DNA from: Aureimonas sp. AU4
GTDB lineage: Bacteria > Pseudomonadota > Alphaproteobacteria > Rhizobiales > Rhizobiaceae
Reading direction: 5' to 3'
NCBI RefSeq assembly: GCF_001463765.1
Contig: NZ_BBWK01000062.1
Location: 18,020-82,019, forward strand
Length of the DNA stretch: 64,000 nt
Under the pieces are notes generated by a model that did no database searches, was not told the origin of the DNA, and saw only the letters and a program-made list of their open reading frames with translations. Of the stretch, positions 28,248 to 36,752 are shown piece after piece; within the stretch, counting starts at the first letter, position 1, and every line of letters starts with the position of its first letter. A program made the position numbers and the translations under genes.

Positions 28248-28263
28248 TTAACCCACGGGTAAC
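28248..28263. promoter_or_regulatory. Near-consensus CtrA box upstream of the NlpD-like gene
   Basis: TTAA, seven bases, GTAAC, one mismatch from the CtrA consensus TTAA-N7-TTAAC, centred about 50 bases before the start codon. A second TTAA follows at 28265. This is sequence similarity only. Confidence 0.35.
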
Positions 28264-28303
28264 ATTAACGCGCTCTAATGCGGCTCAGGATAGGGGCGTC
28301 GGC

Positions 28304-29620
28304 ATGGGGACTGCGATGCGTACGGACAAGGTGAGAATCACGAGGCTTCGGCTGGTCCGGTCCGCGGCTCTCGTGACAGTGGCGGCTCTGGCGGGCTGCA
28401 GCGCGGACGCGACGCGTCTGCAGGACGGTTTCTACACGGGTGCGATCCCGCAGGCCTCCGTCCCGACGCAGGTCGCGGCCGTCCCGGTGGCACAGCCCAA
28501 TGCTTCGATGGGCATGGGCACGACGGGCGCGTCGCAGACCTACGCGGCGGCGACGCCGCCGGTGACGCGCTCCTCGCTGCCGCCTCCGCCGGCCGCTTCC
28601 TACAATGGCGGCGGATCGACCTACGCGCCGATGGCGCAGGCAGGCGCGCCGGCTTCGAGCGCGCCGATCGCCAGCCGGGAGGTCGGGCAGACCCAAGCGG
28701 CCCAAGCCATGTCGAACGCCTCGCATTCGGGCGGAGCGGGCACCTGGACCGTGACCTCGGGCGACTCGGTACTCGGTATCGCGCGCCGCAGCGGCGTCCG
28801 CGCCGCCGACCTTCGCGCCGCCAACAACCTGAGCGACGACAATATCCGCATCGGTCAGGTACTGCGTCTACCCGGCGGAGCCAGCGCGCAGGCGCCGGCC
28901 TCGAACACCCGCATCGCCTCGCTGGGCGCCCCGCCGACCACGCTGCAGGCGCAGGCCGCGGCGATCGCGGTGCCGCGTGCCGCGCCCGTCCGGGCCGCTG
29001 CCGCTCCCGCCGCGACGGCCGCCGCGCCGGTGCCGGCCAGCAACACGCCGCACAAGACCGCCAAGGTCGAGACGCCCGCTCACAAGCCGGCCGAGCCGGC
29101 GCCGGTAGTGGCCGCTGCGCCGGCCGCCGAGGCGCCGGTCGCAACCCAGTCGAGCGTTGCGGCGGCGGTGCCCGCAGCTCCCGCCACCACGGTCGAGAAG
29201 GAGGAAACGCGCGAGGTCGCCTCGCTCGCCCCGGCTTCCACCGGCATCGACCAGTTCCGCTGGCCCGTCCAGGGACGCGTCGTGAAGAACTTCGGCGACA
29301 AGGTCGGATCGCGCCGCAACGAGGGCCTCAACATCTCCGTGCCGCGCGGGACGCCCGTGAAGGCGGCCGAAAACGGCGTCGTCATATATGCCGGCGACGG
29401 TCTGAAGGAGTTCGGCAAGACGGTTCTCGTCAAGCACGACAACGGCCTCGTCACGGTCTACGGCCACGCCGACGACATCCTCGTGCAGCGCGGCGCGACG
29501 GTGAAGCGCGGCCAGGAGATCGCGAAGGCGGGCATGACCGGCGACACGGACACCCCCATGCTGCACTTCGAGGTCCGCAAGGACTCCTCGCCCGTGAACC
29601 CGATGACCTATCTCCACTAG
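28304..29620 (+). CDS. NlpD/DipM-like LysM-LytM lipoprotein with degenerate metal site
   Basis: Envelope lipoprotein of up to 438 residues. The n-region and hydrophobic stretch end in LAGC (lipobox). A Pro/Ala/Ser-rich linker, one LysM domain (about 146-190, WTVTSGDSVLGIARRSGV to GQVLRLPG), a second linker and a C-terminal M23/LytM domain (about 320-438) follow. The usual HxGxD metal motif is NEGLN here (Asn339, Asn343) and the HLH is MLH, so three of four zinc ligands are lost. This pattern fits NlpD/EnvC-type activators of cell-wall amidases rather than a hydrolase. The location after surE-pcm matches nlpD. ATG at 28316 is an alternative start. Confidence 0.86.
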   Translation: MGTAMRTDKVRITRLRLVRSAALVTVAALAGCSADATRLQDGFYTGAIPQASVPTQVAAVPVAQPNASMGMGTTGASQTYAAATPPVTRSSLPPPPAASYNGGGSTYAPMAQAGAPASSAPIASREVGQTQAAQAMSNASHSGGAGTWTVTSGDSVLGIARRSGVRAADLRAANNLSDDNIRIGQVLRLPGGASAQAPASNTRIASLGAPPTTLQAQAAAIAVPRAAPVRAAAAPAATAAAPVPASNTPHKTAKVETPAHKPAEPAPVVAAAPAAEAPVATQSSVAAAVPAAPATTVEKEETREVASLAPASTGIDQFRWPVQGRVVKNFGDKVGSRRNEGLNISVPRGTPVKAAENGVVIYAGDGLKEFGKTVLVKHDNGLVTVYGHADDILVQRGATVKRGQEIAKAGMTGDTDTPMLHFEVRKDSSPVNPMTYLH

Positions 29621-29648
29621 CGTCATCCGGTAGCCGACATGGTCAGGA

Positions 29649-29678
29649 GGGGTCCGGCAGCGATGCCGGGCCCCATTT
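29649..29678 (+). terminator. Terminator between convergent NlpD-like and DUF815 genes
   Basis: GGGGTCCGGCA pairs with TGCCGGGCCCC (11 bp, one G-T) around GCGA, followed by ATTT. It lies 28 bases after the NlpD-like stop and just before the convergent DUF815 stop. Confidence 0.75.
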
Positions 29679-29682
29679 CACG

Positions 29683-30549
29683 TCAGGCGATGTCGATACG
29701 CCGGCCGAGGCGTCCGGCGAGATCCTGCACGAACTGGAACGCGACGCGGCCCGAGCGGCTGCCGCGCGTCGTCGACCATTCCAGCGCTTCGGCACGGACA
29801 CTGTCGGGCTCGGCCTTGATCCCGGCCGCCTCAAGATAGCCGTCCACCATCGCGAGATATTCGTCCTGCGAGCATTTGTGGAAACCGAGCCAGAGGCCGA
29901 ACCGGTCCGAGAGCGAGACCTTCTCCTCCACGGCCTCTCCCGGATTGATCGCGGTGGAGCGCTCGTTCTCCATCATGTCGCGGGGCAGGAGATGCCGCCG
30001 GTTCGAGGTCGCATAGAAGAGGACGTTGTCGGGTCGTCCCTCGACGCCGCCGTCGAGCGCGGCCTTCAGCGACTTGTAGGACGTATCGTCGTGGTCGAAG
30101 GAGAGGTCGTCGCAGAAGAGAAGGATCGGAAAAGGCGCCGCCCTCAGCGCCGACATGAGTTCGGGCAGCGAATCGATGTCCTCGCGATGGATCTCGATCA
30201 GCTTGAGCGGCGGCCGCGTGCCGTCGCCTTCGCAGTTCACCGTATGCTGGGCGGCCTTGACCAGCGACGACTTGCCCATGCCCCGCGCCCCCCACAGGAG
30301 GGCGTTGTTGGCGGGCAGTCCCTGTGAGAAGCGACGTGTGTTCTCGAGCAGGATGTCACGCGCGCGGTCGATGCCCTTCAGCAGCGTCACCGGCACGCGG
30401 TTGACTCGCGGGACCGGGGTCAGCCCGGCCGGCGGGGCGAAGACGAAGCAGTCCGCGACCGAAAGGTCGAGCGGGGCCGCAGCGGGCGGTGCCAGGCGTT
30501 CCAGCGCATCCGCGATGCGTTCGAGTGTCGTGAGGATATCCGCGTTCAT
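29683..30549 (-). CDS. DUF815-family AAA-type ATPase
   Basis: ATP-binding protein of 288 residues from the DUF815 family of uncharacterised AAA-like ATPases. Walker A is LLWGARGMGKSSLVKA, an unusual GARGMGKS form typical of this family, and the Walker B equivalent is FPILLFCDDLSFD. Other conserved stretches are KLIEIHREDIDSLPELM, VLFYATSNRRHLLPRDMMEN and DRFGLWLGFHKCSQDEYL. The start at 30549 (MNADILTTLERIADALERL) is the usual family N-terminus; the frame remains open further upstream. It is divergent from yajC. Its cellular role is unknown. Confidence 0.85.
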   Translation of the reverse strand: MNADILTTLERIADALERLAPPAAAPLDLSVADCFVFAPPAGLTPVPRVNRVPVTLLKGIDRARDILLENTRRFSQGLPANNALLWGARGMGKSSLVKAAQHTVNCEGDGTRPPLKLIEIHREDIDSLPELMSALRAAPFPILLFCDDLSFDHDDTSYKSLKAALDGGVEGRPDNVLFYATSNRRHLLPRDMMENERSTAINPGEAVEEKVSLSDRFGLWLGFHKCSQDEYLAMVDGYLEAAGIKAEPDSVRAEALEWSTTRGSRSGRVAFQFVQDLAGRLGRRIDIA

Positions 30550-30684
30550 GAGCCGACCCGCATCGCCCGATCGTGAGGCGATCCGGCCTGACTTGTGTTG
30601 CATTCAGGCCGACCGTTCGTATATTCCGCGCGACTTGGACAGGGCCTTTTTCAGCGCCTTCTGTCGTTTCGCGAGGAAATTGGA

Positions 30685-31026
30685 ATGTTCGTCACACCGG
30701 CTTTCGCACAGACCGCCACCGCTGCGGGAGGGCCGGAGAGCATTCTGATCAGCGTCCTGCCCTTCGTGGCCGTGTTCGCGATCATGTACTTCCTGATCAT
30801 CCGACCGCAGCGCGCCGCCGCCAAGCGACGTGACGAGATGCTCAAGAACATCCGGCGCGGCGATACGATCATCACCGGCGGCGGCATCGTGGCGAAGGTC
30901 ACCAAGGTGATGGACAACGGCGAACTCGAGGTCCAGATTTCCGAGCAGACCAAGATTCGTGTCCTGCAGAGCATGGTCGCCGACGTGCGCGTGAAGGGCG
31001 AGCCCACGGCGGCCAACACGAAATAG
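30685..31026 (+). CDS. yajC: Preprotein translocase subunit YajC
   Basis: Accessory subunit of the SecDF-YajC complex, 113 residues. It has a short N-terminus, a single transmembrane helix (LISVLPFVAVFAIMYFLIIR) running into the invariant RPQRAAAKRR, then a small cytoplasmic domain with GDTIITGGGIVAKVTKV and EQTKIRVLQSMV. GAGG lies about 10 bases before the ATG. It heads a plus-strand unit with secDF and the genes after it; the 135 bases shared with the divergent DUF815 gene should hold the promoter. Confidence 0.95.
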   Translation: MFVTPAFAQTATAAGGPESILISVLPFVAVFAIMYFLIIRPQRAAAKRRDEMLKNIRRGDTIITGGGIVAKVTKVMDNGELEVQISEQTKIRVLQSMVADVRVKGEPTAANTK

Positions 31027-31155
31027 CCGCAAGCGGCGCGCAACTGGCCCGCGTCCGGCACGACAGCCGGGCAGGGCCGCTCTTCGCCGAAAGGCGTTCC
31101 AAAAAGGACTCCGGCGCCCTTGCGTCAGGGGTCCTGTTCGACGTTCAGGATACCG

Positions 31156-33729
31156 ATGCTCTACTTCGCGCGCTGGAAGACCATTCTCATCTGGCTGGCC
31201 GTTCTGGCGGGTATCCTCTTCGCGCTGCCCAACGTCCTGACCGATAGTCAGCGCGCCAGCCTGCCCCGCTTCATGCCGGACAGGCCGATGACGCTGGGTC
31301 TCGATCTCCAGGGCGGCTCCTACGTCCTCCTGGAAGTCGACCGCGCGTCGCTCGTCAACGACCGCCTCCAGAGCCTGCGCGACGACGTTCAGGTCAGCCT
31401 GCGCAACGCCAATGTCGGCTTCAACAGCGTCACCGAGCAGAACGGCGGCATCCAGTTCACCTTGCGCGACCCGACGCAGGCGGAAGCCGCGCGCACCGCG
31501 CTTCAGGGCCTGACCTCGCCGATCTCGACGAGTCTTCTGGCCGGCGGCTCGGTCACCGAGACCGAGCTGGCCGAAATCCAGCCCAACACGTTCCGCCTGA
31601 CGTTGACGGATGCCGGCGTGAACTACCGCCTGTCGACCGCCGTCTCGCAGTCGATCGAGGTCGTGCGGCGGCGCGTCGACGAACTCGGCACGACCGAGCC
31701 GGTGATCCAGCGGCAGGGTCTCGACCGGATCATGGTTCAGGTGCCCGGCCTGCAGGATCCCGCTCGTCTCAAGAACCTCTTGAATCAGACGGCGCGCCTG
31801 ACCTTCCGCCTGGTCGACGTCAACAACTCCGCCCAGGCCGTCGCTGCCGGGCAGCAGCCCGCGCCGGCCGGCTCGGAACTGCTTCAGACCACCGACAACC
31901 CGCCGGCGCCGATCCTCGTGCAGCGGCAGGTCATGATCGCGGGCGACAACCTGACGGACGCGCAGGCTGGCTTCGACCAGCAGACCAACCAGCCGGTGGT
32001 GAACATCCGCTTCGACTCGCGCGGCGCCCAGCGCTTCGGCGAGGTGACGCGTGACAACGTCAACCGCCCCTTCGCCATCGTCCTCGACGACAAGGTCCTG
32101 TCGGCGCCCAACATCCGCGAGCCGATCCTTGGCGGACAGGCTCAGATCTCCGGCAACTTCACGGTGCAGACCGCGAACGACCTGGCGGTTCTGCTGCGCG
32201 CGGGCGCCCTGCCTGCGACGCTCGACATCATCGAGGAGCGGACCGTCGGTCCGGGCCTTGGCGCCGACTCCGTCGCGGCCGGGCAGAACGCCGGCATCAT
32301 CGGTGGCGTCTTCGTGATCGCCTTCATGCTGATCGCCTACGGCTTTCTCGGCGTCATCGCCAACATCGCGCTGATCGTGAACGTCATTCTCCTGGTGGCG
32401 GTTCTCTCGGTGCTGGGCTCGACGCTGACGCTGCCGGGCATCGCCGGCATCGTGCTCACCATGGGCATGGCGGTCGATTCGAACGTCCTCATCTACGAAC
32501 GCATCCTGGAGGAACGGCGACAGGGACGATCCGTCGTCCAGTCGATCGACGCCGGCTTCCACAAGGCGCTCGGCACGATCATGGACGCCAACATCACGAC
32601 GCTGATCGCGGCGGCCGTTCTGTTCTTCCTCGGCTCCGGTCCGGTGCGTGGCTTCGCCGTGACGCTGGCGCTCGGCATCTTCACGACGATCTTCACGGCG
32701 CTGACGTTGACGCGCTGGATGGTGGCCTTCTGGGTGCGCCGCCGCCGTCCGAAGGAAGTGCCGCGCGGCTATAACTTCATTCCGCACGGCACGAACGTCC
32801 GCTTCATGGCGATCCGCAAATGGGCCTTCGCCACGACGCTCAGCCTATCGGTCCTGGCGATCGCCAGCGTCTTTGTCGGCGGCCTCAACTTCGGCATCGA
32901 CTTCACGGGCGGAACGGTCCTCGAGCTGCGTGCCAAGGGCGATGCCGCAGACGTCGCCAAGATCCGGGAAGACCTGTCCCCGATCGTGGATGGCGACATT
33001 CAGGTTCAGGAGTTCGGCACCCCCCGCGACGTCCTGATCCGCTTCGCGGTTCAGCCGCAGGATGCGGCGAACCCGCAGGCAAGCGTCAATGCGGTTCGCG
33101 GCGCCCTCGCGCAGGACTACGACTTCCAACGCGTCGAGGTCGTCGGACCGACCGTGTCGGGTGAACTCGCCTGGGCCGCCATCTTCGGCGTCGGCGCGGC
33201 GATGCTCGCCATAGCGGTCTACGTCTGGGTGCGGTTCGAGTGGCACTTCGCCGTCGGCGCGCTGCTCGCAACGGCTCACGATGTCGCCATGGCGATGGGC
33301 TTCCTCGTCGTGTCGCAGCTCGAGTTCAACCTATCGACCATCGCCGCGCTGCTGACGATCGTCGGCTACTCGCTGAACGACACGGTGGTGGTGTTCGACC
33401 GCATCCGCGAGAATCTGCGCAAGTACAAGAAGATGCCGATCGCCGACATCATCGATCTGTCGCTGAACGAGACGCTGTCCCGCACGATGCTGACGGCCGT
33501 CACTCTTGTGCTCGCGCTGGTGGCCCTCTACGGCTTCGGCGGCGACGTGATCCGCGTCTTCGTCGCGCCGATGCTGGTCGGCGTTCTGGTCGGCGTCTAT
33601 TCGTCGATCTTCATCGCCGCGCCGATCCTCATCTACTTCCGCCTGCGGCCGGATAGCATCAAGGGCGGTGCGACCGACGAGACGGCCAAGCCGAGCCCGT
33701 CCGGTGGTGCCACCGCCGGCAAGGCCTGA
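31156..33729 (+). CDS. secDF: Fused protein translocase SecD-SecF
   Basis: RND-type proton-driven Sec accessory protein in which SecD and SecF are one 857-residue chain. The SecD half (about 1-545) has an N-terminal membrane helix, LGLDLQGGSYVLLEVDR, the periplasmic P1 domain and a helix bundle with GMAVDSNVLIYERILEERR. The SecF half (about 550-835) has NFGIDFTGGTVLELRAKGDA and GYSLNDTVVVFDRIRENLRK. The ATG at 31156 was preferred because MLYFARWKTILIW is the SecD N-terminus. The fusion is normal in Rhizobiales. The NDUFAF3-like gene starts 8 bases after the stop. Confidence 0.96.
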   Translation: MLYFARWKTILIWLAVLAGILFALPNVLTDSQRASLPRFMPDRPMTLGLDLQGGSYVLLEVDRASLVNDRLQSLRDDVQVSLRNANVGFNSVTEQNGGIQFTLRDPTQAEAARTALQGLTSPISTSLLAGGSVTETELAEIQPNTFRLTLTDAGVNYRLSTAVSQSIEVVRRRVDELGTTEPVIQRQGLDRIMVQVPGLQDPARLKNLLNQTARLTFRLVDVNNSAQAVAAGQQPAPAGSELLQTTDNPPAPILVQRQVMIAGDNLTDAQAGFDQQTNQPVVNIRFDSRGAQRFGEVTRDNVNRPFAIVLDDKVLSAPNIREPILGGQAQISGNFTVQTANDLAVLLRAGALPATLDIIEERTVGPGLGADSVAAGQNAGIIGGVFVIAFMLIAYGFLGVIANIALIVNVILLVAVLSVLGSTLTLPGIAGIVLTMGMAVDSNVLIYERILEERRQGRSVVQSIDAGFHKALGTIMDANITTLIAAAVLFFLGSGPVRGFAVTLALGIFTTIFTALTLTRWMVAFWVRRRRPKEVPRGYNFIPHGTNVRFMAIRKWAFATTLSLSVLAIASVFVGGLNFGIDFTGGTVLELRAKGDAADVAKIREDLSPIVDGDIQVQEFGTPRDVLIRFAVQPQDAANPQASVNAVRGALAQDYDFQRVEVVGPTVSGELAWAAIFGVGAAMLAIAVYVWVRFEWHFAVGALLATAHDVAMAMGFLVVSQLEFNLSTIAALLTIVGYSLNDTVVVFDRIRENLRKYKKMPIADIIDLSLNETLSRTMLTAVTLVLALVALYGFGGDVIRVFVAPMLVGVLVGVYSSIFIAAPILIYFRLRPDSIKGGATDETAKPSPSGGATAGKA

Positions 33730-33737
33730 GCCGGGCG

Positions 33738-34127
33738 ATGGCCGACGAGCAGGTCATCCGCGACGCGCACTATCCGCGTCGCGCTCCGGTCGATGCCTAC
33801 GGTTCGGGTGGCTTCCGTTTCGCCGACATGTCGCATCGGGGCTCGCTGCTGTGCCTCCCGTCCGGCATCTACGGATGGGACGCAACGCCCGAGGCGCCGT
33901 TCGGCGGGGAGCGCCTTCTGAAGGTCTTCGAGGAACGCGACGACATTCGCTTCTTCCTCTACGGGACGGGACGGGACATTCGGCGCCTTCCTCCCGCGCT
34001 CACCGATCGCTTCCGCGCTGCCGGCATCTCGGTCGATCCGATGTCGACCGGGGCCGCGGTGCGCACCTACAACATCATGCTGGCCGAGGGCCGGCCCGTC
34101 GGCGCCGCTCTGATCGCGGTGGATTGA
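33738..34127 (+). CDS. Mth938/NDUFAF3-family protein (DUF498)
   Basis: Small soluble protein of 129 residues in the Mth938 fold family, whose mitochondrial member NDUFAF3 is a respiratory complex I assembly factor. Family features visible are YGSGGFRFADMSHRGSLLCL, PSGIYGWD and FFLYGTGRDIRRLPPAL, followed by GISVDPMSTGAAVRTYNIML. It lies between secDF and the NDUFAF6-like gene, 8 and 4 bases from its neighbours, so co-expression is expected. A complex I assembly role in the bacterium is inferred from homology and context. Confidence 0.88.
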   Translation: MADEQVIRDAHYPRRAPVDAYGSGGFRFADMSHRGSLLCLPSGIYGWDATPEAPFGGERLLKVFEERDDIRFFLYGTGRDIRRLPPALTDRFRAAGISVDPMSTGAAVRTYNIMLAEGRPVGAALIAVD

Positions 34128-34131
34128 CCCG

Positions 34132-34974
34132 ATGAGCGATGCGGGACGAAGTGCAGGGCTCGACGGCTTTGCGGAATGCGAGCGGCTTCTGGCCGAGGGC
34201 GATCCCGAACGCGCCGTCTCGGTCGGCTTCGCTCCGGCGGACCGGCGCGACGCGCTGAACGCCCTTTATGCGTTCAACCTCGAGACGGCTCGCGTTCGCG
34301 ATCACGTCAGCCAGCCGCTGCCGGGTGAGATCCGGTTGCAGTGGTGGCGTGACCGGATCGAGGCCGACCCTGGTTCCGAAGAACCGGGGCAGGGCTCGCC
34401 CGTCGCGGCGGCCCTCGTCGAGACGATTCGGCGGCATGATCTGCCGACCGACGCCTTCGATCGCTTTCTCGAGGCCCGCATCTTCGATCTCTACGACGAC
34501 CCGATGCCGTCGGTGACCGATTTCGAGGCCTATGCGGGGCAGACGGCTTCGACGCTGATCGTCCTCGCCTCGATGGTCCTCGACCGTGCCGAGGCGCACC
34601 GTATCACGGAGGCCGCGGGACATGCCGGGGTCGCGCAGCTCGCGGTCGGTGTCCTGCGCCTTGCCACGATCCATCGCCGACGCAACCAGGTTTTCGTGCC
34701 GGTCGATCTCCTCGCCTCGGTCGGAACGGATGCCGCCGACTGGCTGGCGGGCGGCGAAGGGGCGAAGCGAGCGGAAGCCGCGATGGCCGCGCTGGCCGCG
34801 GATCACCTTGAGAAGGCGCGAACCCATCTTCGTGCCGCGCCACGTCAGTTCCGCCCGGCCTTCCTGCCGGCCCTTCTGACATCCCGGCATCTCGCCAAGC
34901 TGGACCGCGATTCGCCGCAGCCCGTCGGCCCGCTCGATCGCCTCTGGTTCTACTGGCGGAGCATGCGCGGTTGA
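34132..34974 (+). CDS. NDUFAF6-like member of the phytoene/squalene synthase family
   Basis: Isoprenoid-synthase-fold protein of 280 residues. It matches the complex I assembly factor NDUFAF6 (C8orf38) better than a real phytoene synthase. The segment LYAFNLETARVRDHVSQPLP replaces the first Asp-rich motif, and is followed by IRLQWWRDRIE, as in NDUFAF6. The second Asp-rich motif region reads DLLASVGTDAADW. The usual DxxxD prenyl-diphosphate binding residues are therefore largely missing, and catalysis is doubtful. It starts 4 bases after the NDUFAF3-like stop; its own stop overlaps the next start (TTGA). Confidence 0.86.
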   Translation: MSDAGRSAGLDGFAECERLLAEGDPERAVSVGFAPADRRDALNALYAFNLETARVRDHVSQPLPGEIRLQWWRDRIEADPGSEEPGQGSPVAAALVETIRRHDLPTDAFDRFLEARIFDLYDDPMPSVTDFEAYAGQTASTLIVLASMVLDRAEAHRITEAAGHAGVAQLAVGVLRLATIHRRRNQVFVPVDLLASVGTDAADWLAGGEGAKRAEAAMAALAADHLEKARTHLRAAPRQFRPAFLPALLTSRHLAKLDRDSPQPVGPLDRLWFYWRSMRG

Positions 34975-36752
34975 TCGCAACGGCGCGCAGCGTGCGTGCG
35001 GGACGAGTGAGGGCGCTCGCCGCTGCCGTTGTCGACCTGGTCCGCCGGGCAACCTCCCGCTTTCCGGTCACCACAGCGCTTGTCGTTCTGTTCGGAACGC
35101 TCGCCGTCGCTGAGCAACTCGACCTGACGGGTGATGCTTTATCAACCGCGCGGCTCCTCGTAGCCTTGAGCGGGGCTGCGGCCGCTTCCCTTGCCGGACA
35201 TCTTCTGACGGAGGGGCGGCTCGCGAGCGCCGTGCTTCGGATTCTCACGTCCGCAGGCCTCGCCGCGATGGCGGGAAGCGCGCTCTGGCTCGCCGAGCCC
35301 TTCGAACTCTACGGGCCGATCCTGATCGCGACCTGCGTCGGCGCCGTACCGGTCGTCGGCATGGCGGGTCGGGGAAGCGCGGCCGACTTCTGGGGCTTCG
35401 TCCTCTGGACGACCGCCGGGATCGTCCTCGCCTTCCTGGCTGTGGTCGTCTTCTCGGTCGGTGTCTACGCCATCCTCCAGATGCTCGAATACCTTCTGGA
35501 CGTGCCACGCTTCCAGCGGATCGAATCGGCAGTCTGGGTAGCGGCGATCTCGCTGGTCGGGCCACTCGTCGCGCTCGGGCGTGTCCCTCCGACCAGCGGC
35601 CCCGAAATCGCCTTCGATCCGCAGGAACGCTTCGTGCGGACCACGCGGCCCCTGGCGGACTGGGTGCTCGCGCCCCTCGTGCTGGCGGCCGCAGCGGTCA
35701 TTCACCTTTATGCCGCGCGCATCGCTTTGACGGGAGATGTCCCGAAGGGCCAGATCGGCTGGATCGTCTCGGCCTATCTGCTGGCCGTTCTCCTGATGCG
35801 GATCGCGATCGACCCCTTCGCAGCGCAGGAGGCCGCGCCAGCGCGCCTGTTCAGGCGCCTGTGGTCCTGGTTTCTCGTCGTCCCCCTCGGCCTCCTCGCC
35901 TACGCGCTCTGGCTGCGGGTGGCGACGGAGGGCGTCACCGTCAGCCGCTACGTCCTCGGCCTATGGCTGGTTGCCGGGGTGCTGGCGCTGGCGGCTCAGG
36001 CCGTGCCACGCTGGCGCGGCGATATCCGCATCCTGTCGGCCATTCCGCTCGGGCTCCTCCTCCTGTCGACCTTCGGACCGTGGGGCGTTGCCGCGACGGT
36101 GACAGGGAGTCAGCTCGCTTTCCTCGATCGTGACTACGGACCGTTGCTTCGCGAAGCCGGACGCGGTGGTGGCGCACCGGCCGGAGCCTCGTCCGTCATC
36201 TCCTCGCGCCTGGAAGCGCTCGAAAGCGTCGGGGCACTGCGCCGCGTGGCGGGTCTCGTCTCGGCCGAACGGCAGAGCGATCCGATCTGGTCCCGACCGA
36301 ACCTGCTGACCTGGGACGTCGTCGCCTTTCTAGCGCTTGAGCCACAGCCGCCCGAGCCGCCTCGCGCCCGGTACTTCGTGGCCCGGAGCGGAGACGCGCT
36401 GGATACGAGCGGTTTCGATCGCGTCGTCTTCCGGGACGCGCAAGACCCCGGCGCCCCGCTCGCATCCGTCGACATCCGTCTAACGCAAGGGCGGTCCGAG
36501 CTCGCCATCCGCATCGGTTCGCTGACCGATACGCTCGATTTGGCACCCATTCTCGCGACGCTGCCATGGACGGATGAGCGCGGTGTCGCCACCGCGACGC
36601 CGGCCGTCGCGGACCTCACGACGGCCGGGGGTCGCCATATGCGGGTGCGCGTCGAGCGCGCGAACCTCGTTCTGGACGACCGGCTGGTGGCACTCGCCGC
36701 CGCGTATCTCTGGCGGGACGCGGAGTGGCGGGCCGCTACTCCGCCGCGATAG
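34971..36752 (+). CDS. DUF4153-family polytopic membrane protein
   Basis: Uncharacterised membrane protein of 593 residues. About ten hydrophobic segments fill residues 30-385, for example [20 protein letters not shown] and [20 protein letters not shown] soluble C-terminal domain of about 200 residues ([20 protein letters not shown] onwards) follows. The DUF4153 core appears around [20 protein letters not shown]. The start is TTG at 34971 overlapping the previous stop by four bases. Its 3' end overlaps the convergent trmFO stop by 17 bases. Its function is unknown; it need not be part of the assembly-factor group. Confidence 0.8.
   Translation: MIATARSVRAGRVRALAAAVVDLVRRATSRFPVTTALVVLFGTLAVAEQLDLTGDALSTARLLVALSGAAAASLAGHLLTEGRLASAVLRILTSAGLAAMAGSALWLAEPFELYGPILIATCVGAVPVVGMAGRGSAADFWGFVLWTTAGIVLAFLAVVVFSVGVYAILQMLEYLLDVPRFQRIESAVWVAAISLVGPLVALGRVPPTSGPEIAFDPQERFVRTTRPLADWVLAPLVLAAAAVIHLYAARIALTGDVPKGQIGWIVSAYLLAVLLMRIAIDPFAAQEAAPARLFRRLWSWFLVVPLGLLAYALWLRVATEGVTVSRYVLGLWLVAGVLALAAQAVPRWRGDIRILSAIPLGLLLLSTFGPWGVAATVTGSQLAFLDRDYGPLLREAGRGGGAPAGASSVISSRLEALESVGALRRVAGLVSAERQSDPIWSRPNLLTWDVVAFLALEPQPPEPPRARYFVARSGDALDTSGFDRVVFRDAQDPGAPLASVDIRLTQGRSELAIRIGSLTDTLDLAPILATLPWTDERGVATATPAVADLTTAGGRHMRVRVERANLVLDDRLVALAAAYLWRDAEWRAATPPR

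Noticed and set aside
34132..34974. Carotenoid (phytoene synthase) biosynthesis gene
   Set aside because: The Asp-rich substrate motifs are missing, the sequence resembles NDUFAF6, and no crt genes are nearby.
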